Part shown: positions 42,961 to 51,413 of the stretch, piece by piece
Layout: each line of letters begins with the position of its first letter
How positions within the stretch are numbered: the stretch's first letter is position 1
Assembly (NCBI GenBank): GCA_900545605.1
Contig: UQZL01000009.1
Location: 1-64,000 of the forward strand
Length of the DNA: 64,000 nt
Source: an uncultured Collinsella sp.
GTDB lineage: Bacteria; Actinomycetota; Coriobacteriia; Coriobacteriales; Coriobacteriaceae
Direction of reading: 5' to 3'
Program-made: the position numbers and the translations under genes
Notes under the pieces: generated by a model
What the model saw: the letters and a program-made list of their open reading frames with translations, nothing else
What the model was told of the DNA's origin: nothing
Databases searched by the model: none

Positions 42961-45280
42961 ATGCCTAAAACGCTTTTAGTATTTCCCCCAGGATGGAGTC
43001 CAGTGGGGCCGTATCTTGCCTTGCCTGTTTTGAAGTCATATCTTCAAGAGGTTGAACAATATAAGTTGACATCGTTGACTTAAACGTGGAATTTTACGAT
43101 GACCTCCTATCTTTTAGACATGTCGAAGAGTGCTGTAAAAGGTATCGGGAATCAAAGGATTCGTTTAGTTCGAATGTTCAATTAACAATCGAGTTGATAC
43201 AAAAGTCAGCACTTAATGTTGACGAGGCAAAAGATATTTTCAGATCGAAGAGATACTTTAATCTAAAAGAAAGACAATATGCTGAAAACATTTTTAGAAA
43301 TGCACTCTATATCATAAATCACGTCTCATATGGAGTTAAATACACGTTCAACTCCATAGATCTGCCCTATGATTATTATTCGACACCAGAAATAATGAAA
43401 TCGCTTGCGGATACCTTGCATAATCCGTTTATTTCCTTCTATGAAACTGCCTTTCTTAAGCGTATTCAGAGGGAAAAATCGAGTTTATTGGGATTTCGGT
43501 GAGCGGCTGTTTCCAATTGATTTCTGCAGTTACGTTAGCGAAACTGATTAAAGAAGAATGTCCATCTGTTAAACACGTCTCATTGGGCGGCAATTACATT
43601 ACTCGTTTAGCAGATGACTGCATGAAAGAATGGCATCCCTTTTTTGAATACATTGATTCGATAATGATGTATGACGGCGAAGAGCCGCTTGCACGTCTTC
43701 TTGAGGCTCTTGACTCTGGTGATGACAATCTCGACTGTGTTCCAAACCTTTGCCATGCTAAAGGTGGGAAGATATATAAAAACCATCGGATTGAGCAAAC
43801 ATTTATCAACGATACGGTTCCCGATTTCGATGGCTTCGCCCTTTCTAAATACTTCATGCCTGAGTTAATATTGCCGGTTTATTCCTCTAGGCAGTGTTTT
43901 AATCATTGCGCCTTCTGCACCATTCCCGGTGCTACCGGTGGTTGTTACCGAAAGATGCCTATATCGAGAGTATTTGAAATAATGTGTCGGTTAAATGAAA
44001 AATACGGCACGAGAGTTTTCTCTTTTGTGGATGAAACATTCGAAGGCAAAAGAATGGAGCAACTCGCGGATGAAATAAACGCATCGGGAAAAACGTTTTT
44101 CTGGCATGGAGAAACGAGGTTCTCTCCAACCCTAAGTACAGACGTTTTCAACAAGATATACCAAAGTGGATGTAGGCAGATTCAGTTTGGCCTCGAGTCA
44201 TACAACCAAAGAGTTCTTGATCTAATGAAGAAGAACACGAGAGTTGATTGGATTGATCGCAATATCCATGATTGTCTCAATGCGGGTATTCCTGTTCATC
44301 TATTCTTTATGATTGGCTTTCCGACCGAAACTAAAGAAGAGGCTCTGAACACCTTAGCTTATACAGAGAATGTTTTGAATTATTCAAAACAGGTATGTGG
44401 TGTTCCATATTCCACGAGAGGATTTACGAATTTTGGTCTCGTTATGGGGTCGGATGTTTGGAATCATCCCGATAAGTATGGTGTCTCTATAATGCCGAAG
44501 TCCCAATATGAGGATTTGCGCCTCGAAGTGGATTATGTTTCAGGCACTGGTTTAACTTTAAATGAAGCAAAATCCTTATCTGATGAGCATCATATTGATT
44601 TTTATATGCAAGAAGTCATAAACGGTAGCGACACAATTGACTTGCCCCAGCGGCTTCATATTTCAGAGGTGACCTGGATCCTAGATTCTATTCACGCTGT
44701 CAGGTATAAGGGACATTTGACCAAAGTAAAGCGACGGCTGACTAGTCTAAATCCAGCTGATCGAATCTGGCTGGATTCCAAGACCTCTGTCGTGCTCGTT
44801 GAGCCATTTGCCTACTTCTATAATTCTGAATACCATCATGTCTATGCTGTTTCCCAGTTGGTATACCTTAAGTTGGCCCGTTTATTGGAGGCCGATTGTA
44901 GCATTTCTCTTATCCTTGATCAGGGCGATCTCGAGCTGACAAGGGCGATAGAAGAACTGTTGCATTATGGATTGCTGAATACAAATATCGATGCCGATTA
45001 TGTAATGCACGATAATGGTTTTCAATTGGTTAAAAGTTCGTTTGTGAAAGAAGTCGGACGCTCAAAAGAGGGGTTAAGAGTACTGCTGAGTTGTGCCACC
45101 CATAGAATGTGTGCGGTTAATGATTTTTCGTTCGCTTTGCTTTCGTTGTTTGAAAAGCCGATTACTAAGAACGAGGTGCGCGACATTTTGAAAAAAGAGG
45201 GACTATCGGCAAGCGAGGAGCAATTAAACAAGTTGGTTGATAATTGCATGAAAGCAGATATACTACAATTGATTAGATAG
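42961..45280 (+). pseudogene. B12-binding-type radical SAM enzyme, interrupted by two frameshifts
   Basis: Read through the breaks, this is one 773-residue protein. Piece 1 (42961-43083) gives LLVFPPGWSPVGPYLALPVL, the start of a Rossmann-like cobalamin-binding domain. Piece 2 (43086-43502) resumes with VEFYDDLLS; restoring one G near 43065 would give YKVDIVDLNVEFYDD. Piece 3 (from 43499) resumes SGCFQLISAVTLAK; restoring one G near 43490 gives LLGISVSGC. Piece 3 holds the radical SAM core. Both breaks look like loss of a G from a G run, so sequencing error is possible. Each break leaves a stop next to a GTG start (TAA-AC-GTG; GTGA), but the second cuts the binding domain, so separate working parts are unlikely. 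Confidence 0.8.
43499..45280 (+). CDS. radical SAM core and C-terminal part of the interrupted maturase
   Basis: The longest open piece (593 residues). The cluster motif is CFNHCAFC (Cys133, Cys137, Cys140), after the family lead-in PVYSSRQ; the SAM-binding GxIxGxxE-like strand is in IQFGLESYNQRVLDLMKKN, and FFMIGFPTETKEEALN is typical of B12-binding radical SAM enzymes. After residue 400 come two stretches that look like PqqD/RRE winged-helix folds: VSQLVYLKLARLLEADCSIS...IEELLHYGLL and VNDFSFALLSLFEKPITKNE...LVDNCMKADIL. Such domains bind precursor peptides in RiPP systems. The 36-residue peptide starts 14 bases after the stop. Confidence 0.75.
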   Translation: MSGCFQLISAVTLAKLIKEECPSVKHVSLGGNYITRLADDCMKEWHPFFEYIDSIMMYDGEEPLARLLEALDSGDDNLDCVPNLCHAKGGKIYKNHRIEQTFINDTVPDFDGFALSKYFMPELILPVYSSRQCFNHCAFCTIPGATGGCYRKMPISRVFEIMCRLNEKYGTRVFSFVDETFEGKRMEQLADEINASGKTFFWHGETRFSPTLSTDVFNKIYQSGCRQIQFGLESYNQRVLDLMKKNTRVDWIDRNIHDCLNAGIPVHLFFMIGFPTETKEEALNTLAYTENVLNYSKQVCGVPYSTRGFTNFGLVMGSDVWNHPDKYGVSIMPKSQYEDLRLEVDYVSGTGLTLNEAKSLSDEHHIDFYMQEVINGSDTIDLPQRLHISEVTWILDSIHAVRYKGHLTKVKRRLTSLNPADRIWLDSKTSVVLVEPFAYFYNSEYHHVYAVSQLVYLKLARLLEADCSISLILDQGDLELTRAIEELLHYGLLNTNIDADYVMHDNGFQLVKSSFVKEVGRSKEGLRVLLSCATHRMCAVNDFSFALLSLFEKPITKNEVRDILKKEGLSASEEQLNKLVDNCMKADILQLIR

Positions 45281-45293
45281 AGGAGGTTTCTGC

Positions 45294-45404
45294 ATGGACG
45301 TTATTAACAAAGATCTCTTGGAGCAACTGAAAGAGTTTCAGGAAGAGGGCGTCGTGGTAGAAGTGTTCGACTTTGAGGACTACATGGATAAATTCTGCCA
45401 TTAG
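45294..45404 (+). CDS. 36-residue peptide, candidate RiPP precursor
   Basis: Begins MDVINKDLLEQLKEFQEEGV, continues with VVEVFDFEDYMD, and ends KFCH. AGGAGG sits seven bases before the ATG, one of the best ribosome binding sites in the window, and the start lies 13 bases after the maturase stop. A terminator follows. The N-terminal half looks like an amphipathic leader helix; the aromatic/acidic C-terminal half with one Cys could be the core. No double-glycine or other known cleavage motif was recognised beyond EEGV. Precursor status is inferred from size and position. Confidence 0.7.
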   Translation: MDVINKDLLEQLKEFQEEGVVVEVFDFEDYMDKFCH

Positions 45405-45428
45405 TTTCGGAATTTACTCGCCTCGCTT

Positions 45429-45462
45429 AAAGGAGAAGTCGATTATCGATTTCTCCTTTTTT
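45429..45462 (+). terminator. terminator closing the AT-rich cassette
   Basis: AAAGGAGAA (45429-45437) pairs with TTCTCCTTT (45451-45459), followed by TTT; a small TCGAT/ATCGA pairing extends the stem. Confidence 0.85.
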
Positions 45463-45592
45463 AATTAAAGATATTTTTGAAATACATGCTCTTAGCACAG
45501 GTTGGCCTCTCAGTAAACTGGGAGGTTGCTTTGGCTAGTTAGAGATATGTGAACGTCCGTTAGACTGAATCTCAGGGTAGAAGGGGCCTCCA

Positions 45593-47593
45593 GTGTCCAG
45601 ATTAACAAGGCAATACTGCGTTTCGGCTAATAAGAACGATGGCTTTTTGCGTGTGGCGGCGGCGTCGCCGCGGATTCGCGTGGCCGATGTCGAGGGCAAT
45701 GCCGAGGTGGCGCTGGCGGCTGTTCGCGATGCTGCCGAGCGCGGCGTTCGTGCGCTGGTACTGCCCGAGCTTAACCTGTGCGGCTATACCGCGGCTGATC
45801 TGTTCCATAACCGCACGCTACTGCATGCCTGCGAGGTCGCACTGGCACATATTCTCGATGAAACCCGCGAGCTGCCGATTGTCTTTACCATTGGTCTTCC
45901 CGTTGCGGTTGCCGAGAATATCTACAACTGCGCCGCTGTGTGCTGCACGGGCGAGCTTTTGGGCCTCACGGCCAAGAAGTATTTGCCCAACTATGGCGAG
46001 TTCTATGAGCGCCGTTGGTTTGCTCCGGCACCTACCGATCCCGTTTGGCTTGAATTTGCCGGTCAGGGTCCGGTCCCGTTGGGCTCGGGGCTTGTCTACC
46101 GTTGCTGTGATGAGGGCGCCGAGGACCTGGTGCTGGGCGTTGAGGTCTGCGAGGACCTGTGGGTGCCGGCGCCTCCTTCGACCGAGATGGCGCTTGCCGG
46201 TGCGACGGTGATTCTCAACCCGTCGGCTTCGGACGAGATTATCGGTAAGGCAGACTATCGCCGCAGCCTCATCTCCAATCAGAGTGCGCGCCTGTACTGT
46301 GCCTATGCGTATGCAGACGCGAGCGAGGGCGAGTCCACGACCGACATGGTCTTTGCGGGCGAGAACCTTATCTACGAAAATGGCTCCAAGCTCGCCGCGA
46401 CCAAACTGCTTACCTGCGATATGGCCATCGCCGACGTTGACCTTGACCGTCTGGTTGCCGAGCGCCGTCGCTCGACGACGTGGGCGCGCACCGACGATGC
46501 GCCGGAGGCCACGACCGTTGAGTTTTCGTTTGAGGGCGTACTGGCCGAAGAACCTGTCCTGCGCGATGCCTGCGATATCGACCGCGTTTTCCCGCGCGCG
46601 CCCTTTGTGCCGGCCGACCATGGCGACTTGGCCGAGCGCTGCGAGACGATCCTCAATCTACAGACCGCGGGCCTCAAGACCCGCCTTGCCCATACGGGCA
46701 CCAAGGCGGCCGTCATCGGCCTTTCGGGCGGTCTCGATTCCACGCTGGCGCTGCTTGTGACCGTGCGTGCCTTCGATGCACTGGGGCTGCCGCGCACTGG
46801 TATCACAGCCGTGTCCATGCCCGGCTTCGGCACGACGCATCGCACCAAGTCGAATGCCGAGTCGCTCGCTCGCGACCTGGGTGTGAGCTTCCGCGAGGTT
46901 TCGATCCACGCGGCTGTGGAGCAGCACTTTAAGGATATCGAGCATGATCCGGCCGTGCAGGACGTGACCTACGAGAACAGCCAGGCGCGCGAGCGTACGC
47001 AGATTCTGATGGATCTGGCCAACCAGGCCGGCGGTTTTGTCATTGGCACGGGCGACCTGTCGGAGCTGGCGCTCGGCTGGGCTACCTATAACGGCGACCA
47101 CATGAGCATGTACGCCGTCAACGCGAGCGTGCCCAAGACGCTTGTGCGCCATCTGGTACGCTATGCCGCCGATGTCTTTGGCGGGCGCATTGCCGAGGTC
47201 TTGCTCGATATCCTCGATACGCCGGTGTCCCCCGAGCTTCTGCCGCCCACGGGCGACGGCGAGATTGCGCAGAAGACCGAGGATTTGGTGGGCCCGTATG
47301 AGCTGCACGACTACTTCCTCTACTACCTGCTGCGTTTTGGCTTTGAGCCGGGCAAGATCTACCGCATGGCGCTCAAGAGCTTCGAGGGCGTCTACGACGC
47401 CAAGACCGTCCACACGTGGCTACGTACGTTCTGCCGTCGCTTCTTTGCCCAGCAGTTTAAGCGCAGCTGCCTGCCCGATGGTCCCAAGGTGGGCTCGGTG
47501 ACGCTCAGCCCGCGCGGCGATTGGCGTATGCCGAGTGACGCCAGCTCGCGTCTGTGGCTTGCGCAGATCGACGCGCTCAATCCAGTTGACTAA
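45593..47593 (+). CDS. nadE: glutamine-dependent NAD synthetase
   Basis: Makes NAD from nicotinic acid adenine dinucleotide with ammonia released from glutamine. The 666-residue protein has an N-terminal nitrilase-type glutaminase (LVLPELNLCGYTAADLF with the Glu, KKYLPNYGEFYE with the Lys, GVEVCEDLWVP with the Cys) and a C-terminal synthetase (VIGLSGGLDSTLALL P-loop, GTGDLSELALGW, YAVNASVPKTLV). Start is GTG 45593 after GAAGGGG. Codon use returns to the G/C-rich chromosome norm here. Confidence 0.95.
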   Translation: MSRLTRQYCVSANKNDGFLRVAAASPRIRVADVEGNAEVALAAVRDAAERGVRALVLPELNLCGYTAADLFHNRTLLHACEVALAHILDETRELPIVFTIGLPVAVAENIYNCAAVCCTGELLGLTAKKYLPNYGEFYERRWFAPAPTDPVWLEFAGQGPVPLGSGLVYRCCDEGAEDLVLGVEVCEDLWVPAPPSTEMALAGATVILNPSASDEIIGKADYRRSLISNQSARLYCAYAYADASEGESTTDMVFAGENLIYENGSKLAATKLLTCDMAIADVDLDRLVAERRRSTTWARTDDAPEATTVEFSFEGVLAEEPVLRDACDIDRVFPRAPFVPADHGDLAERCETILNLQTAGLKTRLAHTGTKAAVIGLSGGLDSTLALLVTVRAFDALGLPRTGITAVSMPGFGTTHRTKSNAESLARDLGVSFREVSIHAAVEQHFKDIEHDPAVQDVTYENSQARERTQILMDLANQAGGFVIGTGDLSELALGWATYNGDHMSMYAVNASVPKTLVRHLVRYAADVFGGRIAEVLLDILDTPVSPELLPPTGDGEIAQKTEDLVGPYELHDYFLYYLLRFGFEPGKIYRMALKSFEGVYDAKTVHTWLRTFCRRFFAQQFKRSCLPDGPKVGSVTLSPRGDWRMPSDASSRLWLAQIDALNPVD

Positions 47594-47661
47594 GGTTGGC
47601 TAAATTGAACCAATACGGGGGTTGCAAGCGTTACACTTTTGCAATCTGATGGCCCGTATCG

Positions 47662-47692
47662 CGCGGCGCTCTTGTCGGAGCGCCGCGTTTTT
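47662..47692 (+). terminator. terminator between nadE and the aminotransferase
   Basis: CGCGGCGCTC and GAGCGCCGCG pair perfectly over a six-base loop and are followed by TTTTT. Confidence 0.9.
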
Positions 47693-47711
47693 CATATCGA
47701 AAGGTGACACC

Positions 47712-48875
47712 ATGCAGGCATCGCAGCGTCTCGACCGCTTTGGCGCGGAGGTCTTCGCCTCGCTCAACAACAAGCTTCTCGCGCTGAAGGCTCAGGGCAA
47801 GACCATTTACAACATGAGCGTGGGCACGCCCGACTTTAAGCCGTACGACCACGTGGTCGAGGCGCTCACGCAGGCAGCCCAAGATCCCGAGATGTGGAAG
47901 TATGCCCTGCGCGACCTGCCCGAACTCAAGCAAGCCGTGTGCGATTACTATGAGCGTCGCTTTGGCGTTTCGGGCATTACGCCGTCTATGGTGCAGTCGT
48001 GCAACGGCACGCAGGAGGGCGTGGGCCATTTGGGCCTGGCCCTGCTCGATCCGGGTGACACCATTCTGGTTCCCGATCCGTGCTACCCGGTCTTTGAGGC
48101 GGGTGCCAAGATCGCCGATGCCAAGCTCGAATACTATCCGCTGGTTGCCGAGCATAATTACCTGCCCTATGTGGCGGGTATCGATCCCGAGGTGGCCGAT
48201 CGTGCCAAGTATATGATCGTGTCGCTGCCCGCGAACCCGGTCGGCTCGGTGGGCACGCCCGAGATCTACGAGGAGATCATCACTTTCGCCCGCGAGCACG
48301 ACCTGCTCATCGTTCACGACAACGCATACTCCGACATCGTGTTCGACGGCGAGCCGGGTGGCAGCTTCCTGCAGTACCCTGGCGCGCTCGAGGTGGGCGT
48401 GGAGTTCTTCTCGCTCTCTAAGTCGTTTAACGTCACCGGTGCCCGCATCGGCTTTTTGGTCGGTCGCGAGGATGTGGTCTCGGCCTTTGCCAAGCTGCGC
48501 AGCCAGATTGACTTTGGTATGTTTTTCCCGATCCAGAAGGCTGCTATCGCCTGCCTGAACGGTCCGCGCGATGAGGTCGAGGCGCAGCGTCTGAAGTACC
48601 AGGAGCGCCGCGATGCCCTGTGCGACGGTCTTGAGGGCCTGGGCTGGGAGCGACCCAACGCGCATGGCTCTATGTTTGTGTGGGCCAAGCTTCCCGGTGG
48701 TCGCACCGATTCTATGGCGTTTTGCGAGGAGCTTATGGAGAAGGCCGGCGTTGTGGTGACGCCGGGCGCGAGCTTTGGTCCTTCGGGCGAGGGGCACGTG
48801 CGTATGGCGCTGGTTTTGCCGCCCGACCAGATCGCTTTGGCTGTCGAGGCCATTCGCGAGGCGGGCTTGTATTAG
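47712..48875 (+). CDS. class I/II aminotransferase, probable diaminopimelate-pathway or aspartate type
   Basis: PLP enzyme of 387 residues: YNMSVGTPDFKPYDHVVEAL, QSCNGTQEGVGHLGLALLDPGDTILVPDPCYP, SLPANPVGSVGTPEIYEE, VHDNAYSDIVFDG, and the PLP lysine in FSLSKSFNVTGARIGFLVG. The C-terminus has GPSGEGHVRMALVLP. It resembles LL-DAP aminotransferase and N-acetyl-DAP aminotransferase (PatA-like); with dapH in the window the latter is the attractive choice, but distance and sequence do not prove it. GAAAGGTG precedes ATG 47712. Confidence 0.8.
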   Translation: MQASQRLDRFGAEVFASLNNKLLALKAQGKTIYNMSVGTPDFKPYDHVVEALTQAAQDPEMWKYALRDLPELKQAVCDYYERRFGVSGITPSMVQSCNGTQEGVGHLGLALLDPGDTILVPDPCYPVFEAGAKIADAKLEYYPLVAEHNYLPYVAGIDPEVADRAKYMIVSLPANPVGSVGTPEIYEEIITFAREHDLLIVHDNAYSDIVFDGEPGGSFLQYPGALEVGVEFFSLSKSFNVTGARIGFLVGREDVVSAFAKLRSQIDFGMFFPIQKAAIACLNGPRDEVEAQRLKYQERRDALCDGLEGLGWERPNAHGSMFVWAKLPGGRTDSMAFCEELMEKAGVVVTPGASFGPSGEGHVRMALVLPPDQIALAVEAIREAGLY

Positions 48876-49020
48876 AAACCTATTTCGACTCGTCAATAGC
48901 TCGAAACCGATTTCGTGCAGTTATTTTACGAATTCTGCAAACAATTTCGGTAAACGGTCGATTTTTGGCTGCGAATAGGAGCATAATCAAAGTCCCGATT
49001 GGATGTATTGGGATTACGGC

Positions 49021-49053
49021 AAGCCGCTCGGGTCGTTCCCGGGCGGCTTGTTT
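49021..49053 (+). terminator. hairpin in the ldh leader
   Basis: AAGCCGCTCGGG pairs with CCCGGGCGGCTT over a five-base loop with one mismatch and is followed by GTTTG. It lies 24 bases before the ldh start and could act as an attenuator or transcript stabiliser. Confidence 0.5.
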
Positions 49054-49076
49054 GTGGAGAGAGATGGGAGTTTCTA

Positions 49077-50027
49077 ATGGTTAACGAGAAGAAGGTCGCT
49101 ATTGTCGGTTGCGGTTTCGTCGGTTCGTCTTCGGCGTTCGCTCTGATGCAGAGCGGTCTGTTCTCCGAGATGGTCCTCATCGACGTGGACAAGAACCGCG
49201 CCGAGGGTGAGGCTCTGGATATCGCGCACGGCATGACGTTTGCCGAGCCGATGAAGATCTACGCCGGCGATTATTCCGATGTCGCCGACGCCGCCATGAT
49301 CGTCGTCACCGCTGGCGCTGCCCAGAAGCCCGGTGAGACCCGCCTGGACCTGGTCAACAAGAACGTTAACATCTTTAAGTCCATTATCCCCGAGATTAAG
49401 AAGTCCGGCTTCGACGGCATTCTGCTAATCGTCTCCAACCCGGTTGATGTTCTGACCTATGCTGCCATCAAGATGTCCGGCCTGCCCGAGGGCCATGTCA
49501 TCGGCTCCGGCACCGTGCTCGACACTGGCCGTCTGCAGCAGATGCTTGGTGCCCACGTCGAGGTTGACCCGCGCGATGTCCAGGCCTATGTCATGGGCGA
49601 GCACGGCGACTCCGAGTTTGTCGCTTGGTCCAGCGCTCAGGTTGCTGGCGTTCCGCTGAACACCTTCTGCGAGCTTCACGGTCATCTGGAGCACGAGGCT
49701 GCCGAGAAGCGTATCGCCGAGGACGTCAAGAACTCCGCCTACACCATCATCGAGAAGAAGCACGCCACCTACTACGGCGTCGCCATGGCCGTCAAGCGCA
49801 TCTGCACCGCTGTCATGCGCGATGAGCAGACCGTTCTGCCCGTTTCCTCGCTCATGGTGGGCGAGTATGGCCTGTCCGATCTGGCTATCTCCATGCCGAC
49901 GGTCGTTGGCCGCGACGGCGTCGTCTGCCGCGTCCCCGTGCCGCTGAACGATGACGAGCAGCATGAGCTCACCGCCTCCGCCAAGGCCCTCAAGGACATC
50001 ATCGACAGCGTCGACTTCTCCTGCTAA
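49077..50027 (+). CDS. ldh: L-lactate dehydrogenase
   Basis: Reduces pyruvate to L-lactate with NADH during fermentation. The 316-residue protein has the Rossmann motif VAIVGCGFVGSSSAFALM, GETRLDLVNKNV (active-site Arg loop), IVSNPVDVLTY, and the catalytic VMGEHGDSEFVAW with His. Malate dehydrogenases of the same superfamily lack the lactate-type GQKPGE loop seen here as GAAQKPGETR. GGGAG precedes ATG 49077. A hairpin lies in the leader and a terminator after the gene. Confidence 0.95.
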   Translation: MVNEKKVAIVGCGFVGSSSAFALMQSGLFSEMVLIDVDKNRAEGEALDIAHGMTFAEPMKIYAGDYSDVADAAMIVVTAGAAQKPGETRLDLVNKNVNIFKSIIPEIKKSGFDGILLIVSNPVDVLTYAAIKMSGLPEGHVIGSGTVLDTGRLQQMLGAHVEVDPRDVQAYVMGEHGDSEFVAWSSAQVAGVPLNTFCELHGHLEHEAAEKRIAEDVKNSAYTIIEKKHATYYGVAMAVKRICTAVMRDEQTVLPVSSLMVGEYGLSDLAISMPTVVGRDGVVCRVPVPLNDDEQHELTASAKALKDIIDSVDFSC

Positions 50028-50059
50028 ATCAAGCTCGCTAGAGCGAAAAGCTACAATGA

Positions 50060-50094
50060 AGGCGTCCGGGTCCACACGGCCCGGGCGCCTTTTT
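50060..50094 (+). terminator. terminator after ldh
   Basis: AGGCGTCCGGG and CCCGGGCGCCT pair with one G-U pair around a nine-base loop, then TTTT. Confidence 0.88.
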
Positions 50095-50124
50095 GGTGCA
50101 AAGTAACCTGACCCCAATGCACCA
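50095..50124. repeat. small palindromic repeat, copy 1
   Basis: GGTGCAAAGTAACCTGACCC then CAATGCACCA. The ends TGGTGCA/TGCACCA are inverted. A copy with four differences lies at 51309-51338; together they bracket the Mbeg1-like gene. Confidence 0.7.
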
Positions 50125-50141
50125 TAGTTGATGGGAGGGCC

Positions 50142-51302
50142 ATGTCGGATTCGCCTAATTTTTTGACCTATGCCCAGACAGCGTTTGATCCGTTTGAGGA
50201 ACGGCCGTTCTGCGCGGTGGATAGCCTGGTCTTTGCGTGGTTGTCCTATTTGCGTTTGCCGGGTGATATGGCGGAGCTGACGAACTGGCAGGGCCTAGAC
50301 GTACGCGAGCTGCTGCGCGCCGAGTGCTACCAAGACATGATTGGCGACCTGTGGGATCCGGAGGGGAGTCGTGCCCTGTTGGAGGCTGTGGCAGCAAGCC
50401 CTCGCTACCGTGGCGTTCGTGTTTGCGGCTATCGTAGCGTGAGTGATGCCGAGACAACGGAGCAGTTTGCGGCCATGACGTTCCGATTTCCGGCGGGGTT
50501 TAGCTATCTTGCCTTCCGGGGGACCGACAGCACGATTGTGGGCTGGAAAGAGGACTTTAACATGGCGTTCCGGTGTCCTGTGCCGGCCCAGGAATCCGCG
50601 GCGCGTTATGTAGACGAGGCGGCGGATGCGATTGACGGGCCGCTTTTGTGCGGAGGTCATTCCAAGGGTGGAAACCTTGCGGTGTACGGTGCGGCGATGT
50701 GCCCCGATGTCGCCCGTGAGCGAATCGAACGGGCGTATTCCCATGATGGTCCGGGCTTCGTCGAGGAGTTTCTGAGCGGCAACGCCTTCGCCGATCTATC
50801 CGGTCGAATCGACAAGACGCTACCTCGGTCGTCGATCTTTGGCATGATGTTCGAGACACAGGAGGACTATGCCATCGTTGAGAGCACCGAGTTCAGCCTG
50901 CTTCAGCATAATCCCTTTAGCTGGGTGGTTGATGGTCGCGACTTCGTGTACTGTGAGCGCCTGTCCGCCGGTGCTCGATACGTTGATGGCTCCATTCGCG
51001 AGATGCTGCTTGCGGTGTCGCCTAACGAGCGCGAGCGTTTTGTAGATGCGTTGTTCTCCGTGCTTGAGGCTACGGGTGCTGAGCGGTTTGCGGATATCGC
51101 TGGGAATCTGCGCGAGAGCCTGCCCGTGATGCTCCAAGCTGCGCAAGGCTTTGACAAGGATACGCGACGCTTTGTCTCGCAGACTATCGTTGCGATTCTT
51201 AAGTGTGCGCTTCTGCCCAAACGTCCCCAGATCGACATGCCCGCTGCCGGCAAGAGCTTGGCAGAACAGCTCGAGGCTTGGCAGTCCGAGCTCCTGCGCT
51301 AA
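50142..51302 (+). CDS. Mbeg1-like (DUF2974) alpha/beta hydrolase
   Basis: A 386-residue protein of the Mbeg1-like/DUF2974 group. The start has FCAVDSLVFAWLSYLRLP; SYLAFRGTDSTIVGWKEDFNMAF and the nucleophile elbow GGHSKGGNLAVYGA (Ser in GxSxG) follow, as in lipase-type hydrolases, and YSHDGPGFVEEFL carries the next conserved segment. No signal peptide, so probably cytoplasmic. Members are common in gut anaerobes; the substrate is unknown. Palindromic repeats lie on both sides. Confidence 0.85.
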   Translation: MSDSPNFLTYAQTAFDPFEERPFCAVDSLVFAWLSYLRLPGDMAELTNWQGLDVRELLRAECYQDMIGDLWDPEGSRALLEAVAASPRYRGVRVCGYRSVSDAETTEQFAAMTFRFPAGFSYLAFRGTDSTIVGWKEDFNMAFRCPVPAQESAARYVDEAADAIDGPLLCGGHSKGGNLAVYGAAMCPDVARERIERAYSHDGPGFVEEFLSGNAFADLSGRIDKTLPRSSIFGMMFETQEDYAIVESTEFSLLQHNPFSWVVDGRDFVYCERLSAGARYVDGSIREMLLAVSPNERERFVDALFSVLEATGAERFADIAGNLRESLPVMLQAAQGFDKDTRRFVSQTIVAILKCALLPKRPQIDMPAAGKSLAEQLEAWQSELLR

Positions 51303-51308
51303 CCATTG

Positions 51309-51338
51309 GTGCAAAGCAACCTGTCCCCGATGCACCAA
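51309..51338. repeat. small palindromic repeat, copy 2
   Basis: GGTGCAAAGCAACCTGTCCC then CGATGCACCA, nearly identical to 50095-50124 with changes in the middle only. The core ACCTGTCCC is also found in the repeats near 28 kb. Confidence 0.7.
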
Positions 51339-51413
51339 TCTTCGATGCGCCTGGGGCGGGATCGACCGCTATACTGGTTCGTGCCGAAATCGATCTAGAA
51401 CGGAATGCCGTAT

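Noticed and set aside
48900..48950. A possible Rex (redox) operator before ldh
   Set aside because: Only five bases of TTCGT/ACGAA symmetry fit; too weak against the Rex consensus.
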